From Platerodrilus igneus (taxonomy: Eukaryota > Arthropoda > Insecta > Coleoptera > Lycidae), in the NCBI GenBank assembly GCA_036346225.1, contig JARFIW010000170.1, positions 6,138,501-6,202,500 on the forward strand: 64,000 nucleotides of DNA, given 5' to 3'. Below are positions 24,901 to 38,699 of this stretch, piece after piece. How positions within the stretch are numbered: position 1 is the first letter of the stretch; every line of letters begins with the position of its first letter. The notes beneath the pieces were generated by a model. The model saw only the letters and a program-made list of their open reading frames with translations, did not search any database and was not told the origin of the DNA. The position numbers and the translations under genes were made by a program.

Positions 24901-25664
24901 TGTTGATAATTTATTACACTTTCGTTGGTGATAGTTTATGTGGTCGATAAAACAGTCGGTAATACAGTTACCAAAGTTCATAAGATACATCGCGCAAGCG
25001 CAATGGATAAAAAGCAATGCAACGCCATGGCGGCCGGAAGCGCGAACCTTATGACAGGTTCCGCGTGGCCAACTACCATGACGTCACCGATACAAAAGGT
25101 ATATTGCGCAATAATCAGAAATTTACACACATATAAGATAAAAGATAATTTACTCACATGATAGGTTCAGTTTTTCCCCAGGTACACCTATCATCCTTCC
25201 GGGTCGATAAAGATGGTATTGCTCCGGGCTCCGGTGGTGTTGGCTGAGCATGGATATCAGGGTCGTGGGCTGCTCCAGGGTCGTATCAGAGTCCTAAATG
25301 TAGTGGAACGACAGGAAAGGTTTAATCAGGCAAAGACAAACAAAGATAAGCAAGGCAAGGGAATCTACATAATAAGATAAGATACGATACCAGGCACGAC
25401 TACTTCACTTGAAAATCAAAGGCAAACAGCCACGTTCTCGAGAAAGAAGGAAAACTCTCACCACTTTTCCCCACTCTTTGTCTAGTATTGGTCCAACCCT
25501 CTAGGGACACGCACACTGCGCAAATGCACTACTATGACGGACGGAAGTACCGCCTAGTCTATTTAAAATTCCCGCGCACTGCGTCTTTTGAAAATATGGC
25601 GCAAAACTTCCATACATCAAAACTTAACCTAAAAACACTGTTTAAGTGCAAATTGCACGTAACA
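24901..25664 (+). repeat. Diverged LTR related to copies A and B
   Basis: Same order of motifs as the A and B LTRs: acagttacc, gtggaacgacagg, ggaatctacataa, actgcgcaaatgcac, an A+C-rich run and a gcacgtaaca end. It has drifted too far to align base by base. No internal region follows, so it may be a solo LTR. The left boundary is a guess and no target duplication was found. Confidence 0.4.
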
Positions 25665-27679
25665 AATTATAAAACCCCAAATCTTGTGTCACAAAATGTT
25701 CTTTAAAACTTTTATAGATAATTTAAATATTCTTCAATTACACCATTCTCAGTGTACCTGATCAGCGATGTTAAGCACAAATTTTTGTAAGAGTCAAAAC
25801 ACCTCGAGACCTGACCTCAAAATTGCTAAAATAAAACTATCCATTCACAAATAATCTTCCATATGCAAAATAAAAACTTATACTAGCTCAATCTATTTAA
25901 TAATACACCAATTGACTTCCTAAGTTTAAAACAAAGTTATTCTTGCACTTTGAATCATCAAATTTTTGCTAATATTTTTATTTCTATGACCCTATGACCC
26001 CTTATCTTTGCTTGTAATTGCTATTTAAAAGATCATTTTCATTGGAATTAACTGCATCAAAACGTTCCTATTTCCAAATTTTTAGATTTCCATTTTTTTA
26101 ATCAATTTTCATATGTCAAAGTATCAATTTTTAAATGTACTTGTATTTTTTAATAGATTAAAAATAGCCGGTGACATTGCACTATGATATTTATATCGGA
26201 ACAATAAATTACTCTTCCTTGCACTCCATTCAGTAACTATCTATCAATTATCGAATGTTGAAGTACCAATGTTCAAATATTGAATGACAAATCTTCAATG
26301 AACCACTCTCATTAAATTCCGGTTTTTATATAAAAAATTCTAAATATGACATCTTTTCTCGAATTTCAATCATATTCTCGAAATATGCACCATGGTCCTG
26401 ATATAACAATTAACCATAATTTCGCGTGTGTTTATATCTTTAATGGCCCGTCACTTCAAACTTATGACGATCATAAAAGTTTCCCGCCTCTCCCTCACGA
26501 ACTTCTGTAATATATAGCCATTAAAGTTTGTTATCTTATATGGTTTTACAGTCTTTCCGATGTTATCAGTTTCATCGAGTTGACGTATATATTCTTTCAC
26601 GGGAAATAATTAGCTGTGCTTTGCTTATTTACAAATAATTTATGGCTTTGAAAACATTCTCGAGGGAATAGTTTGTTTAAGCAAATAAATGCCGAATTTT
26701 TCGTACATTAAATGATATTTCTAAAGGAAATGAATGCCTTATTGAATTTACACTTTAGGAATGTACGGATTTTTATATTTTCGCCGACTTGAATTTGTTT
26801 TAAATGATATATCTTAAAGAAAATAGTTTGACATTGAAATTATTTAGTATGCTTAAACTGAATGAACATTTAGACTCGTTTTGTTGTCTTTATAAATGCA
26901 CTAAACCGATATTTTTCAAAAGAATAAATATTTACACACGGATTTTTGAAAACTTTTAGATTGAGCTTCGTTTTTAAATGATATATATCAACACTATATG
27001 TACTTAAAGCATGCTATTTTACATGGGAATCTTACGAGAATATTATACAAGGTAAAAATTAAGTATTGGAAAATTTTACTTTCTTAGCTTTGGGTCTGTT
27101 TTCTCACAGAATGTGGTGCTCAATGACCTCATTATCACATCATTTTCCTCCAAATTAAAATGTAAAATATGAAATCAATCCTGGTTGAGTGTAAGTTGAG
27201 CGCAATGTTTCTGCACTGATAAGTAATTATTTTATTTCTATTTATAATTACATACTATATACTTATAATACACACGCATAATTCTTTTATCACAATGGCC
27301 TTTCTCTTCAATCACTCGTTTATTTCACAATATCTCAACTTCAACATAACATCTCCTAACTGTATCCTTTCATCGCCTGAATTCTCTCATTGTCCCCTTT
27401 TACTTCTTATTCACTTCTATTTACACACAGGCTCATTAAGTTTAAAAATATATTCCCCACTCCTGCATAAAATACTTGTAGAGAAACTCTCCTACAAAAT
27501 ATAACTATCGCATAAAAAAATTTAACATGAAATTTTCTGAATTTGTCCTAGAAACTCCCTAGCTATTCTACTAATGCCATTATACTCATAGACAAACCAA
27601 AACAAAGGGACTTGTTTCAATTTACAAATATACCCATCTACCGAAAGTCCTTTGTATCTTCTCTCCAAAAATTAACTTT
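25665..27679. other. timeout: Intronic spacer
   Basis: AT-rich sequence without a recognisable gene or repeat. The 69-codon plus-strand frame at 27295 looks like chance. Confidence 0.5.
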
Positions 27680-28520
27680 TTAATCAATGTTCGCAAACAC
27701 TTTCCTAATATCAACTCTAGCAAAAATACTATCATCCAAAGTTTGACAATTAAACTTATTAACATAACGTTGATTTATACCTTTCATATGTGAATTTAAT
27801 TTCTCATAAACATCACTTCTTTTTATTACAATCACATAATTTATAAAACAAGTACTAGATCTCTCACAGATATCATCAAAATTTCTCTCCATGTCATTTA
27901 AATTCTTATCTTTGATACCCTCATCTAAATTTTTCTGAAACTTATTTAAATTTCTATCACCATCATTCAATTCATCTTTAATCTTGTCTTCCTCAACTTT
28001 TTCCATTTGAACTTCGTAACTTGTAGAAACATTCAAATGTTCATTTTTCGACTTACCAGTTTCAAAATATTCAAACAACGCAAACTCTACTTCATCGTGT
28101 ACCTTACCTAGATCCTCAATACTCTTTAACTCTTCTTCATTTCTTTCTTCCTCTACCTCCATTACTTCTTCCTCTATATTATTTACTTCTTTTTCAACTT
28201 CACTTACTTCTTTATCTCCTTCATTTACTTCTTCATATACTTCATATAAATTCAAATAAATACAATCTTTCTCAACTTCTATATCTACCTCATCATCCCA
28301 TGTAACAAATCACTACATATAATTCTCTTCTTCTTCGCATATATCACTAACCCTAACCTATCAATCAGATCCATTTCAAAAATCGCCTCTACCCTTAATC
28401 CAGGAACAATCATGAATTCTTGTTGAAATTTTATCTTACCTAATTCACATCTTAGAATTGCCATGCTACATATACTTGCAAACTTTCTATTGTTTGGTGC
28501 TACTAAGTTACGTTATTTAT
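27680..28520 (-). pseudogene. Ty3/gypsy-type protease tail plus acidic linker, fragment
   Basis: From about 28520 downwards the minus strand encodes VAPNNRKFAS, then QEFMIVPGLRVEAIF and MDLIDRLGLVIY. This aligns with the protease region of the element at 55827-61153 (VAPNKKRFA, QEFIIVPGLKFKGIL, VDCMMKLGVVID). After a frame change it continues as a 191-codon, very Glu/Lys-rich segment ending at 27680. The homologous element has a similar acidic stretch after its protease. The active-site part is missing because the LINE ending at 28541 abuts it. It is a remnant of an LTR retrotransposon related to, but distinct from, the 55.8-kb one. Confidence 0.68.
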
Positions 28521-28540
28521 TAATTATTTTCTAAGCCATC

Positions 28541-31490
28541 ATCATCATCATCATTAGGTCTTCAGTCCTAGAACTGGTTGGACGCGTACCCTCATTGTTT
28601 CCTAGTCAGAACCAACCTAAAGTCTGATCTTGGTCTACCTCTACCTCTCTTTTCCTATCTCTGTTTGTAGTATATCCCGTACTATTCCCCAGAAATGCTT
28701 TAGAACGTATCCTGTCCTCCTATTTCTCATATTTTTCATTTTCCACAAATATCTTTATTCCTCTACTATTTCTACAACCTATTTGTTATTAACTTTGTCT
28801 GTCCATGCTACCATCTTCATACGTCTGAAGCACAACATTCCAGAAGGACTCTATCTCTTTCTGTCTGCTTTTCCTACTGCCTCTATTTCATAGATGTATC
28901 CTGCTGTGCTCCACACTATGCTTTGAACAGTTTCCTTCTTGTATCTATGTTCGTTGTCTTTGAACATAGCTGCTGTTCTTTCTTGTTTGATGCAGTTCGG
29001 TCACCTTCTATTGTTTTACAGTTTTATACCCTATTTCCCCCATATTCAGTGGTATATGAAGGGGGGGTAAGCAGCCTTTGGCTGCCAAGTTCCCTCAGCA
29101 CCTGAACCTTTGTTGAATTAATAGTTTTTCCAATTTATCCTTTCGCACAATCAACATTAGTTGAAAATATTTCACAACCAACACCTGTAGTTGTTTATAA
29201 TAGTTATCAGATATAAGAGCACTTGTTTTTTCATCATTGGGTTTTACATCTTGAAACTGGTTGGACTTGTACCTCAGCTTATTTATGTTCTGAGCTAGCC
29301 TACACCGTTCCCTGCAATACTTACAACAGCCGATATATAGCTCGATTCCCTTCTATTCTTTTCTAATTTTATGCCCTATTTCACCAAAATTCAGTGGTAT
29401 GTGAAGGGGGTTAAGCAGCTTGTGGCTGCCAAGGTTCCCCCAACACTTAGACATGTGCCACATTACAGTTTTCAAATAAATCCTTTCGCACAATTAACAT
29501 TAGTTGAGAGTACTGCAAAACCAATATCTGTAGTTGTTTATAATAATGACCATGTTTAAGTATAGTTATTATTTTTGTCATTAGTTTTTCCATCTTGCGG
29601 CTGGTTGGAGGCACACCTGCATTGATTTCTATTCTGAGCTAGCCTACACATTTCCCTGAAATTCTCACAGCCTACATCTTTCACTATCTGTGTGCAGTAG
29701 TCTAACCTAGGTCTACCTCTACTTCTCTTTTTTCTTATCTCTGCTTCTAATATATTCCGCACTATTCCCTCATGTCTTAGTATGTGGCCTATCATCCTAT
29801 CCACATAGTTCTTTCTTCCCCTACCATTTCTAGTACCTCTTTGTTCTTAACTTTGTCTGTCCATGGTATCTTCATTATATGTCTGTAGCACCACATTTCA
29901 AAGGCTTCTACCTTTTTCTTGTCTTCTTCTCCTACTGTCCAGGCTTCACAGCCATACAGTGCTGTGCTCCACACATATGGTTTAAGCAATCTTTTCCTTG
30001 TTTATATGTTTGTGGTCTTTAAATACAGTAGTTGCTTTTTCTTGTTAAATGTAGCACGACCTTGTGCTAATCTTTGTTTTATATTTTTTGTGCTATTCCC
30101 ATCTTGCGTTATTTGACTTCCTAGGTAGCAGAAATGCTTAATCTCTTGTAAGTTCTCGTTACCTATTTGTATTCTTGTTTTTGATTTATTATCCCCTCTT
30201 TTGCATACTAGAACTTTAGTTTTATTTTTGTTAATTTTCATACCATATTCCTCCGTTAGAACTGTTTTCATTTCGTTAAGAGCAGCTTCTAACTCTTCCT
30301 TGCTAGATGCTAATACTGCTATATCATCTGCAAATCTAAGCATATCAATCTTTTGTCCCTGCATATTAATTCAAATGTCTTTCTGCATTTGACAGTATTC
30401 ACTGCCTCTTCTATGTACAAGTTAAAAATTAATGGGGATAGGGCACATCTCTGTCTCACCCCTTTCCTAATATTTACTTCTCTACTTTCTTGCTCTAATT
30501 CTATTACTGCTCTTTGTTCTTTGTATAAGCTATATACTATTCGTCTATCCCTATAACTCATTCCAATCTTTTTGAGTATTTCAAACATTTTTTTCCGTTC
30601 TACATTGTCGAACGCTTTTTCCAGATCTACAAACCCTATATATACGCTTTCCCCCTTCTCTATTGTTTTCTCCATTATCACTCTCAGAGCTAAAATAGCC
30701 TCTCGTGTCCCCTATTTCGCCTAAACCCAAATTGATCTTCTCCCAGTATTTCTTCGGCTCGTTTTTCCATTCGTCTTTGTACAATTCTAGTTAATATTTT
30801 TGACACGTGTGCTGTCAAGCTTATTGTTCGAAAATTTTCACATCTATCCGCGCCTCTCTTTTTTTGGTATAGTTACTATGATGTTACATTTGAAATCTTT
30901 GGTTATCTCGCCTGTCTCATACATATAGCGTACAAGTCGGAAGAGACGTTCTGTTACTGCTTGTTCAGTTGCTTTTAGAGTTTCTGCTTACACCTTATTT
31001 GTACCCGGTGTCTTACCATTTTTCAGATTCTTTAATGCTAATTCAAACTCATCTCTAAGTATAGGATATCCCAGGTCATCCTTTTCAATGTCTGTTTCCT
31101 GTTCTAATGCTGTTAATTCCTCTCCTGAATATAAATTCTTTATATATTCCTGCCATCTAGCTACTTTCTCTATATTTTCTATAATGACGTTTCCTCCCGC
31201 ATCCCTTATATTTTTGCTATATGGTTTTATATCCCTAAAATTCATTCTCATTAATTTGTATGCTTCGTCTGTATTCCTTACTACCATCTTAGTTTGTACC
31301 TCTTTGCACTTTTCATCAATCCATTGTTCTTTAGCTTTCCTGCATTTGCGAATAATTTCCCATTTTATGGCTGTGTATGTCTGTTCCCTATTTCATCTGA
31401 TTTGTTTTTGTATTTTCGTCTTTCTTCTATTAAATTCAGGATATCCTTTGTTATCCATGGTTTCTTATTTTCTTTTTGTGAATACCGTAT
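28541..31490 (-). mobile_element. RTE-like LINE with tandem 3' composite, copy 3
   Basis: Minus-strand order: 5'-truncated LINE coding region (about 31490-29580), U2 block (29350-29570), LINE-end block (29230-29345), second U2 block (29010-29225), LINE C-terminal region, then an (ATG)6 tail at about 28541-28556. This architecture matches copy 2 (20405-22680) and, in its right half, copy 1 (10075-10910). The element is in the same orientation as timeout. Confidence 0.82.
29556..31490 (-). pseudogene. LINE reverse transcriptase (RTE-like), degenerate
   Basis: Successive minus-strand frames give the RT domain. IGFVDLEKAFDNV and RKGVRQRCALSPLIFNLY lie at 30681-30319, the catalytic FADD at 30323-30334, and MKINKNKTKVLVC and FCYLGSQITQDG at 30364-30002. 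The C-terminal STALYGCEAWTVGEE and RSRGRPRLDYCTQI segments lie at 29989-29556. A linker with FELALKNLKNGKTPG lies at 31287-30988. The enzyme copies LINE RNA into nicked chromosomal DNA. The endonuclease half is missing (5' truncation near 31490) and there are several frameshifts. Clade is inferred from motifs and the trinucleotide tail; a Jockey-superfamily placement is possible. Confidence 0.82.
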
Positions 31491-31504
31491 TTTAGATATA
31501 AAAC

Positions 31505-33446
31505 CTCTGCATAAAAAGCTCCGTCATGCTGCACTCTCCATCACACCGTTCGCGAGCCTCATCTGTGACCGAGAGATGAAAACGATCCTGCATCTGAACA
31601 TCTGACCATCTCCATCATGCGCAAAATAAGTGATATCAAAACTGATATCAATAAATTTATACTGAAAAATAACAATAAAATAAGTAAACCAAATACAACA
31701 TACCTTATAACTAAATTTGAAGAATTGGCCCTTATCGCTAATGAAGCCGTCCACCAAAACGAGATTTCAACCACTAAACTACAATCAGCAGAGAAGAATA
31801 TAGAAATATCCTTCAAATAAGTACACAGCAACCGTCCTCCAGAGATACACAACCATCTACATCAATCAATACACCAATTATATACGCAATAGCAACCTTA
31901 CACAAACCAGCTTTCCAACATACACCCCCCAACAAAACCACATTCTAAATTAATCACATTAAAAGATACGACAACCGATACGACCTCCTCTGCCTTATTA
32001 AAAATTATAAAAACAAACCTACGTCCATCCCCTCCCAATCTTAATATCAGAAATATCTGACCCACTATATCCACAGTCACCATTCTTACAGATGTCTCCT
32101 GATATAAAATTAATCACAACCTTAAATCAAAAATCCTTCTCTGTCCATATCCCAGCTCCTAAACAACCCCAGCTAATCATTTTGACTTGGACAAGGAAAT
32201 TTCAAACATAGATGCAATAAACTACATCTACACCCAAAACTCCCTACATAACCTCATACCTGAAGTCATATACACAAGAAATTTCAGTTGCAATACGTAG
32301 ACCAAACACAGACATCTCCAACTCACCCCACTATCCACATATTTAACACACCTTTAACCTGATCCAAATCTACCACATACATTGGAATCCAAATTAAAAC
32401 AAGATTTAGAATGCACGCACATCTATCATATCTCCGATCCAAAACCAAATTAATCCTTAACAATATACACCATTCCCTACCAAAATCTACCAAACTGACT
32501 CGCCTCACCCGTAAACTAATCCTACAACAAATAATAATTTCCATCATAAGTTATGCAATAGACTCCTGGCACCCCCGTATAACATCTCATTCCAGCAAAA
32601 ACCTTAATCCAATCATGACCTTTCCTACAATTTTCCACAAGAGCCTTCAAAACAATCCCCACCTCAGCACTATACATAATTCTGAAACAACCACCCCTAA
32701 ACATCCTGCTCCACTCCAAAGTTCAACTTCGAAACCTAAAGAAAAGAAAACCAATACAAAACCAATACAAAGACAAAAATAAAAAAATACACAGCTGGCA
32801 AGACCAATGGAACAACGAAACCACAGGTAGACATACCCACGACATTTTCCCAGATATAATAAACATCCCTGAACATACACCCTACTCCAACCGAGCCACT
32901 ATTCAATTCCTGATCGGACACGGCAAATTCCGACAAAAATTACACTCCTTCCAACTAATCCCCCTCTCCTTATTGTCCCTGCTCGAACCAAAACATTATT
33001 GAAACCCCCCACCACTTAATGCCTCAACTCCATTCCTCACCAAACCCACATAAAACACACAATACAACTTGATCCTTTCACCCCACTACCTAGCATTAAT
33101 TTCCTCGCATCTAACTATCCCCTCCAATTTGATCATTTCCTAAATGAAATTCTTATCACAAAACCCCCAACTAATAATAATATTTCCTCCACACCAATAT
33201 CCCCACCTCTACAACACTACACTGCACTCCAACTTCTCTGGCAACAGCCCAAGATTAACTCGACAATATAAAAAAAAAGAAGAAACTCAAGATTATCAAT
33301 GTACTACATTGAAAGTTAATATATATTGCAAATTTATTGTAATTAATATTATCTGTAAAACTTCTGTTCATATTCACTAGGTTACGCCTTTGGCCCAGGA
33401 ATAATGTACAACAATAACTAAATAAATAAAAAATAAAATAAAATAT
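31505..33446 (+). mobile_element. Jockey-like LINE fragment
   Basis: Plus-strand coding remnants. At 31617-31820 there is an N-terminal piece (INKFILKNNNKI, YLITKFEELALIANEA). At about 32370-32780 there is a C-terminal RT piece (YIGIQIKTRFRMHAHLSYL, TRKLILQQIIISIISYA). At about 32900-32960 comes the C-terminal motif GHGKFRQKLHSF. The 3' end is A-rich with taaataaataaa at 33415-33446. Most of the RT between the pieces is deleted and stops are frequent. It abuts the 5' end of the oppositely oriented RTE-like LINE. Confidence 0.7.
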
Positions 33447-35408
33447 AGCTGTTGTTCAAAAGATGAAAAAACCAGAAAGTATATTATTAACAAAATAAAA
33501 GCTGGGTGGTTAGGACATTCTGAATCGTTATAATAAGTCAATCAACTTGTATGTAATATTATGAGGTTGTATATGATCCTGTATAATCTATATGTGTGTG
33601 AACGTAAATATGTTAGACATTTTTTGGTGTAGGACATTAATGGAACATCACAGTGATTATTTTTTTTTATCAAATAAGGATTTATCAATGGAGCGAATTG
33701 CATTGGTAGTAACGTATTTTGAAAAGACAATGACAGCACAAAGTTGGTATTTAACTATCTTTTTTGTTTATTTTATGAATGACATTGCCAATAATTTAGG
33801 ATTTGTGAATGTTCTATAACTAAATATGATTAAGCAGGAGAAATTGAGAGCGGTGAATATTTTGTTGATGGCTTAGATTTAATATTTTTTAAATTTTTTC
33901 CTTAGGATTTATTTTAGCAATACCGGGCTAGATTTGAGATGAGAATTTAACTTTAAGAAAATATATTTGTATGTGTCTTGAAATAATTTTGTGTTGAGTT
34001 TAAGTTCAGGTGGATACTTATTTCAATTTATTTAGGAAACTGGTAAAGTCGGTGATTTGTAAAGGATATCCAGCTACTCCAGTATTAGTCTTATTTGGAA
34101 GGAGCATTTTATTTTGGGAAAGTTCTTTAATTATGACCAACTTTAAGATACCAAAGCAAGGGAGTTTTAAGTAGAATAACCGGTTCCATATAAAATGACA
34201 TCAAAAAAATTGCTGTGGCAGACTGCTTGATGCCCCTCGATTTTGACAATAGAAAGACCTTTCAGGGTAAACTATAGGATACCAAAGCAAGGGGGTTTTA
34301 AGCGGAATAACCGTCTTCCATATAGAATTGACATCAAAAGAATTGCTGTGACAAACTGCTTGGTACTTCTCGATTTTGACAATAGGAAGACCTTTCAGGG
34401 TAAGTGTTAATGTATTATAAATTTTTTGCATTTAACCCTTGTTATTTATTATTTTTATTTTTCTTTATATTTTTTCTCAATTTTCGTTAAGAACCCACTC
34501 CCGCACCGATGCAGTTAACTGACGCACGCTTATATTGTTACGGTGGTCATCTCCTTTTCAGGGCAAATCAAAATTTAATTCATTTAACGCTTCACCTCTA
34601 ACAAACACTGAGTTAGTATCACAGGATTTTCTTGATCACAACGAAATGGTTAACTTAGTACTATTTCCAATTATGAAATTTTGTTTTCTAGCCATATCCA
34701 TCACATGAACAAATTTCTGTTATTGTGCTTTAATTTTAACTAATTGTAGACCCAAATTATTATAAGAAGAATATATTGTCGTTAATGTGGAATGCAACAA
34801 TTTTAGGTGGGAATAGTCCATTACGGCTTTCAAGAGGTGGTTCATAGTTGGTTCTATATAAAAACATCAGCAACTACAGCTATTACTCAATGTGAGCCTT
34901 TTGCTTATTTATATCTCTAACCGTTTGACAGTAACAATGTGGCGCCATTCGAACTGCATGGCTAGAATAATGACATTGGAGTGCAAATAAAGGGTTTGAA
35001 CACAAACTGATCGACAGGCTTTGCGGTACGAGATCTCTTGACTGACACGTACCAGACTTTGCATTTAAAGATTTGCAATAAATAAGAAATCTCGAGAACG
35101 TTATTTGCATCAAATCTGAAATGTTCGCCAAATAACTAGAACAATTTAATAGACATAAATAGCTATTAAGAGATTTCAAAGATTCGTTCCAATTGAAGTT
35201 GAGTTGCAATTAAAGCTTTGCTTACGATTTTCTAGTTTAAAGCTTTGGTCGATATAAATTACTTTAGTGTTGATATAAATTATTGTAGTGCTAATATAAA
35301 TTAGCAATTAGTGTTTGAATAGTTAACTGTAGTGCTCGATATTAATTTAAAAGAGAACATCGTAGTTAGAGGTAATACTTGTACTGTCAGCGATTAATTC
35401 GCAAATAA
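33447..35408. other. timeout: Intronic spacer
   Basis: AT-rich, no gene. It holds the 132-bp tandem duplication at 34147-34403 and runs up to the gypsy element. Confidence 0.5.
34147..34403. repeat. Tandem duplication, 132-bp period
   Basis: Two copies beginning gataccaaagcaagggg or a variant and ending gacctttcagggtaa. They are diverged by several substitutions and small indels. Confidence 0.9.
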
Positions 35409-35412
35409 AGCA

Positions 35413-35947
35413 AGTTATGTATCCCCCAATTGATGTATACATACTAAAATAGAAGAATTAGGAAATTATTAGAAAGTGTAATAAATGTTAAGTGAAGTGC
35501 AACAAAGTAAATACAAGGACAATTTGTAAAGTTTATTAACGTTCATGAGAACGGATGCGCTACTTTGTATCGCACAACTGCAGATGTCAGGTCACAGACG
35601 ATCAGGTACCGTGATTACTTAGAAATTAAGATTACAACAATGTAATTATAAATAGTATTAAGAATAAGCAGACATTAGGTCTGCAAGTTCCCACAGCCAT
35701 GTGGGTAGGAACATTATAAAAGCCCGGGAGCCCAAGGACCCGGCAGTCAGTCAAGTGATTCTCTTTTGCATTGCAGTTTGCCAGACTGCTCATCATAGTA
35801 CAATTAACTAGTGTAATTTTGATTTAAAGTAATATTTAATTAATTTGTCAAAATTCCATAAGTCAATTCTGTGTCAATAAATAAATTTGTTAAGAAGTTT
35901 TGGAACTAGTTTTTAAAAAGGCAGCTCCCAAGGCCCGAACCTTAACT
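35413..35947 (+). repeat. 5' LTR of the env-bearing gypsy element
   Basis: Starts agttatgtatccccc and ends cgaaccttaact, with AGTTA..TAACT ends as in several insect errantiviruses. A likely TATA-like box is in cattataaaagcccg (about 35710-35724), followed by a candidate cap region (cagtcagtc). Confidence 0.93.
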
Positions 35948-35964
35948 GGCGCAGTCGGTAGGAT
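35947..35964 (+). promoter_or_regulatory. Primer-binding site
   Basis: tggcgcagtcggtaggat immediately follows (sharing the T of) the 5' LTR. This type of sequence is complementary to the 3' end of an insect tRNA-Ser, the primer used by 17.6/297-type elements. The tRNA assignment is from memory of those elements. Confidence 0.75.
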
Positions 35965-35999
35965 GTCAAAAGGTCAATAGGAAACCCAAATTCAAAGAA

Positions 36000-38540
36000 G
36001 TGGTCTGGAATTTCAATTCCGAATTTGACAGAACCAAACAGAAGATGGAAGCAAAACAAGAATCGTTCAAACCCAGCAAACAAACAGAAGTTGAAAGCAA
36101 AACAAAAATCGTTCAAATTCAACAAAAGAAAACGTGGCGAAGATACAAGCATAGATTGAAACCAAAAAACCGACGTGGAGAAAGTACAAACATTGACGAA
36201 CTCCATGAAATCAACAAAACAATTAGTGTAAGTTAATTTCCTTAAACCAATAGAAATTTTTATTTTTCAAACATCTGGTATTTGCTAGTATAAGAAACTT
36301 TTTATGATTTTATGATTTATATATGTATATTGACTATTAGTATCATCATTTTATGCTATTTGATGAAAATAATTCACTTAGCCATTGCAAGGGATTATTT
36401 TCAAGTTATTTTTGAGAAAACTTATTTTTTGTTTAAAAGAGACCTATAAAAACTAGAGAGAACCAATAGACGCATTATATGCGCACTTGAGACAATTATT
36501 AAGAAAGTTAACTGAGCAAAAATTACAGAAACAAAACAAAAACGAATTCTAAATTAATAATTCGACATTAACTGGCGCACAAAAATAATTTAAATACCCA
36601 GAAATAAAGCGAAATTAAATCATAATTTAAATCCGAGATCTTTGTAAATATCGCAAGAAAATAAAGAAAACGAATTAGCCAGACGCAAACTCATCGCATT
36701 CTATAAAATATAGGCACACCTTACGATTATTAATAGAATTAACAAAGCGCAAACCCAAACGCGTCTCATCTTCAAACAAATCATTCACCTTAAACGCGGC
36801 GAATACAAAGCTATTCAAAACGCATCGCGAATTTAAATATAAATATAGGAAAACTTTTCAATTTACCAGAATAAAATTGAAGCATTATTAATTAAAACAA
36901 AGCATAGGAATTACGACCGGAGATTCTTGTAAAACATCATCTTAAATACGAAAAATACGTCTAATTATAAAATCATCTTAAGAAACCTATAAATAATCAC
37001 GCGCATCGTAATTGTATAAAAGGTATAAAATTTCATTCATTCCAAACGCAACATTGTACAATTAAATACTTAAGGACGAGATAATTAATTATAGAAAAGA
37101 CGCAAAGTTAATTTTATATCAACTGAAAATGACAGCTTTCAGAAAAATGTAATTGCATATACCATAGCATCCACAGAGACGAAATAACACCTACAATAGT
37201 TTAGAATATTTGTAATCAAAACAAGATCATTGTATGCAACTTTGAATAACGCAAAAAACGAAACCTTGCAGACTTTATAATTAACACTTAAGTTTATGAG
37301 ACGAGAAGCATCGTAGACACACTTATAAATTACACATACCCACGAGAAAAGATAACAGACAGAATTAAATCAGCAGAATTAAAATAGAAAAGTTATAACT
37401 GACGCAAAACAAGCGAAGTGAAATAAATTACCACAAGAATTAATTGGTCACATCAAAATCTTCAGAGATTAAACCTACAATAAAATTAGCATCAGTAAAT
37501 TAAAAATAAACGTATTCAAGACAGTATCAAGCGTAAAACCATAAAATAATTACAGCACCGTGCAATTAAATACAATACAAGCAACTCAATTCTTTAAATA
37601 ATCTAAAACGACCCAAGCTAAAAATAGCAGGTAACCCGGCGCAATTTAAACGAAAAATTAATAAACCCAAGCAAGGAATAACAATACAAACTGCGAAATA
37701 AATCCCAATTTTTACAAAATTTGAAATTAATTGAAATAAAACTAAATATTAATTATTAGAACCCCGCCACAATAAGCGTAGATATGAAGCTTTATTTGGA
37801 AACCATTCCAATGTATAATGGCAATAAAACTTTGTGTAGGAAACTACATTACCGCGTGTGAAATATTTTTGAAAAACGTCTATAAACCCGGTGACAACGA
37901 AAGAAACGTATTACTCCTACGCCTTATTATCAGTAAACTAACCGGAAGGGCATTAACATTAATTGCCAGTCGAAATGATTTAAAACAGTGGAAAGATTTT
38001 AAAAAAATATTGATTGCACATTTTGGCGATCAACGGAAAAAGGAAGCCATGAACATGATAATCGAAGAAGAAAACGTAATGTATTACAGAAACAGATTAT
38101 ACAACCCCAACGCGAATAGAAGTTACTCACCAATAAAACTATACAAGCCGCGAGACAAACAATTCCCCACCAAAAATTCACCCCATTCAATACACAAACA
38201 AACCAACCGCGAACCAATAATCCACATTTTAATAACGCAAACTTTAATAATCAATATAAACATTTTTCAAAACCAACGTTCAACCCAAATCTTACGAAAC
38301 CCGCAGTTCAACCAAGATTCAACCAAAACGTAAATCAACAAAGACCAGCATTCAACGCGAACCCTATTAGAAATTCATCAATGACAAACAATAATAACAA
38401 TCCCAATAACTATTATAAACCCACACCAATGGATACCTCATCTGGTAACACTAGACCAAATACAAAAATAACACACATTCGACCGAACCCCAACCAAAAA
38501 CGCACTTTTACATCGGAAGAACTATTTCATCAAGAAGTAG
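36000..38540 (+). pseudogene. gag: gag region of the env-bearing gypsy element
   Basis: The recognisable part lies at 37795-38540: LKNVYKPGDNERNVLLLRL and RNDLKQWKDFKKILIAHFG resemble gypsy Gag, followed by an Asn/Pro/Gln-rich tail. The frame breaks before 37818 and again near 38230. The stretch 36000-37790 has only a 78-codon basic frame (36000-36236) and stop-rich A-rich DNA. It is either leader sequence or badly decayed gag. Gag would form the particle core. No zinc knuckle is visible, which is usual for errantiviruses. Confidence 0.65.
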
Positions 38541-38699
38541 AGGAATTATGAAAATAACCAGAATAATTACATTCAGCCCAGTACGAACAATCAATCAAAC
38601 TATGTAGAAACGTATGAACGCGATGAATCATACGAAACTTATGACGAGGACGACGAAGAAAACGCGTGCTCAAATTTTCAGATAGACCGATTTATAAAC

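Noticed and set aside
31088..31605. Plus-strand frames of 103-135 codons rich in Phe, Leu and Ser
   Set aside because: Mostly antisense of the LINE coding region at 29556-31490.
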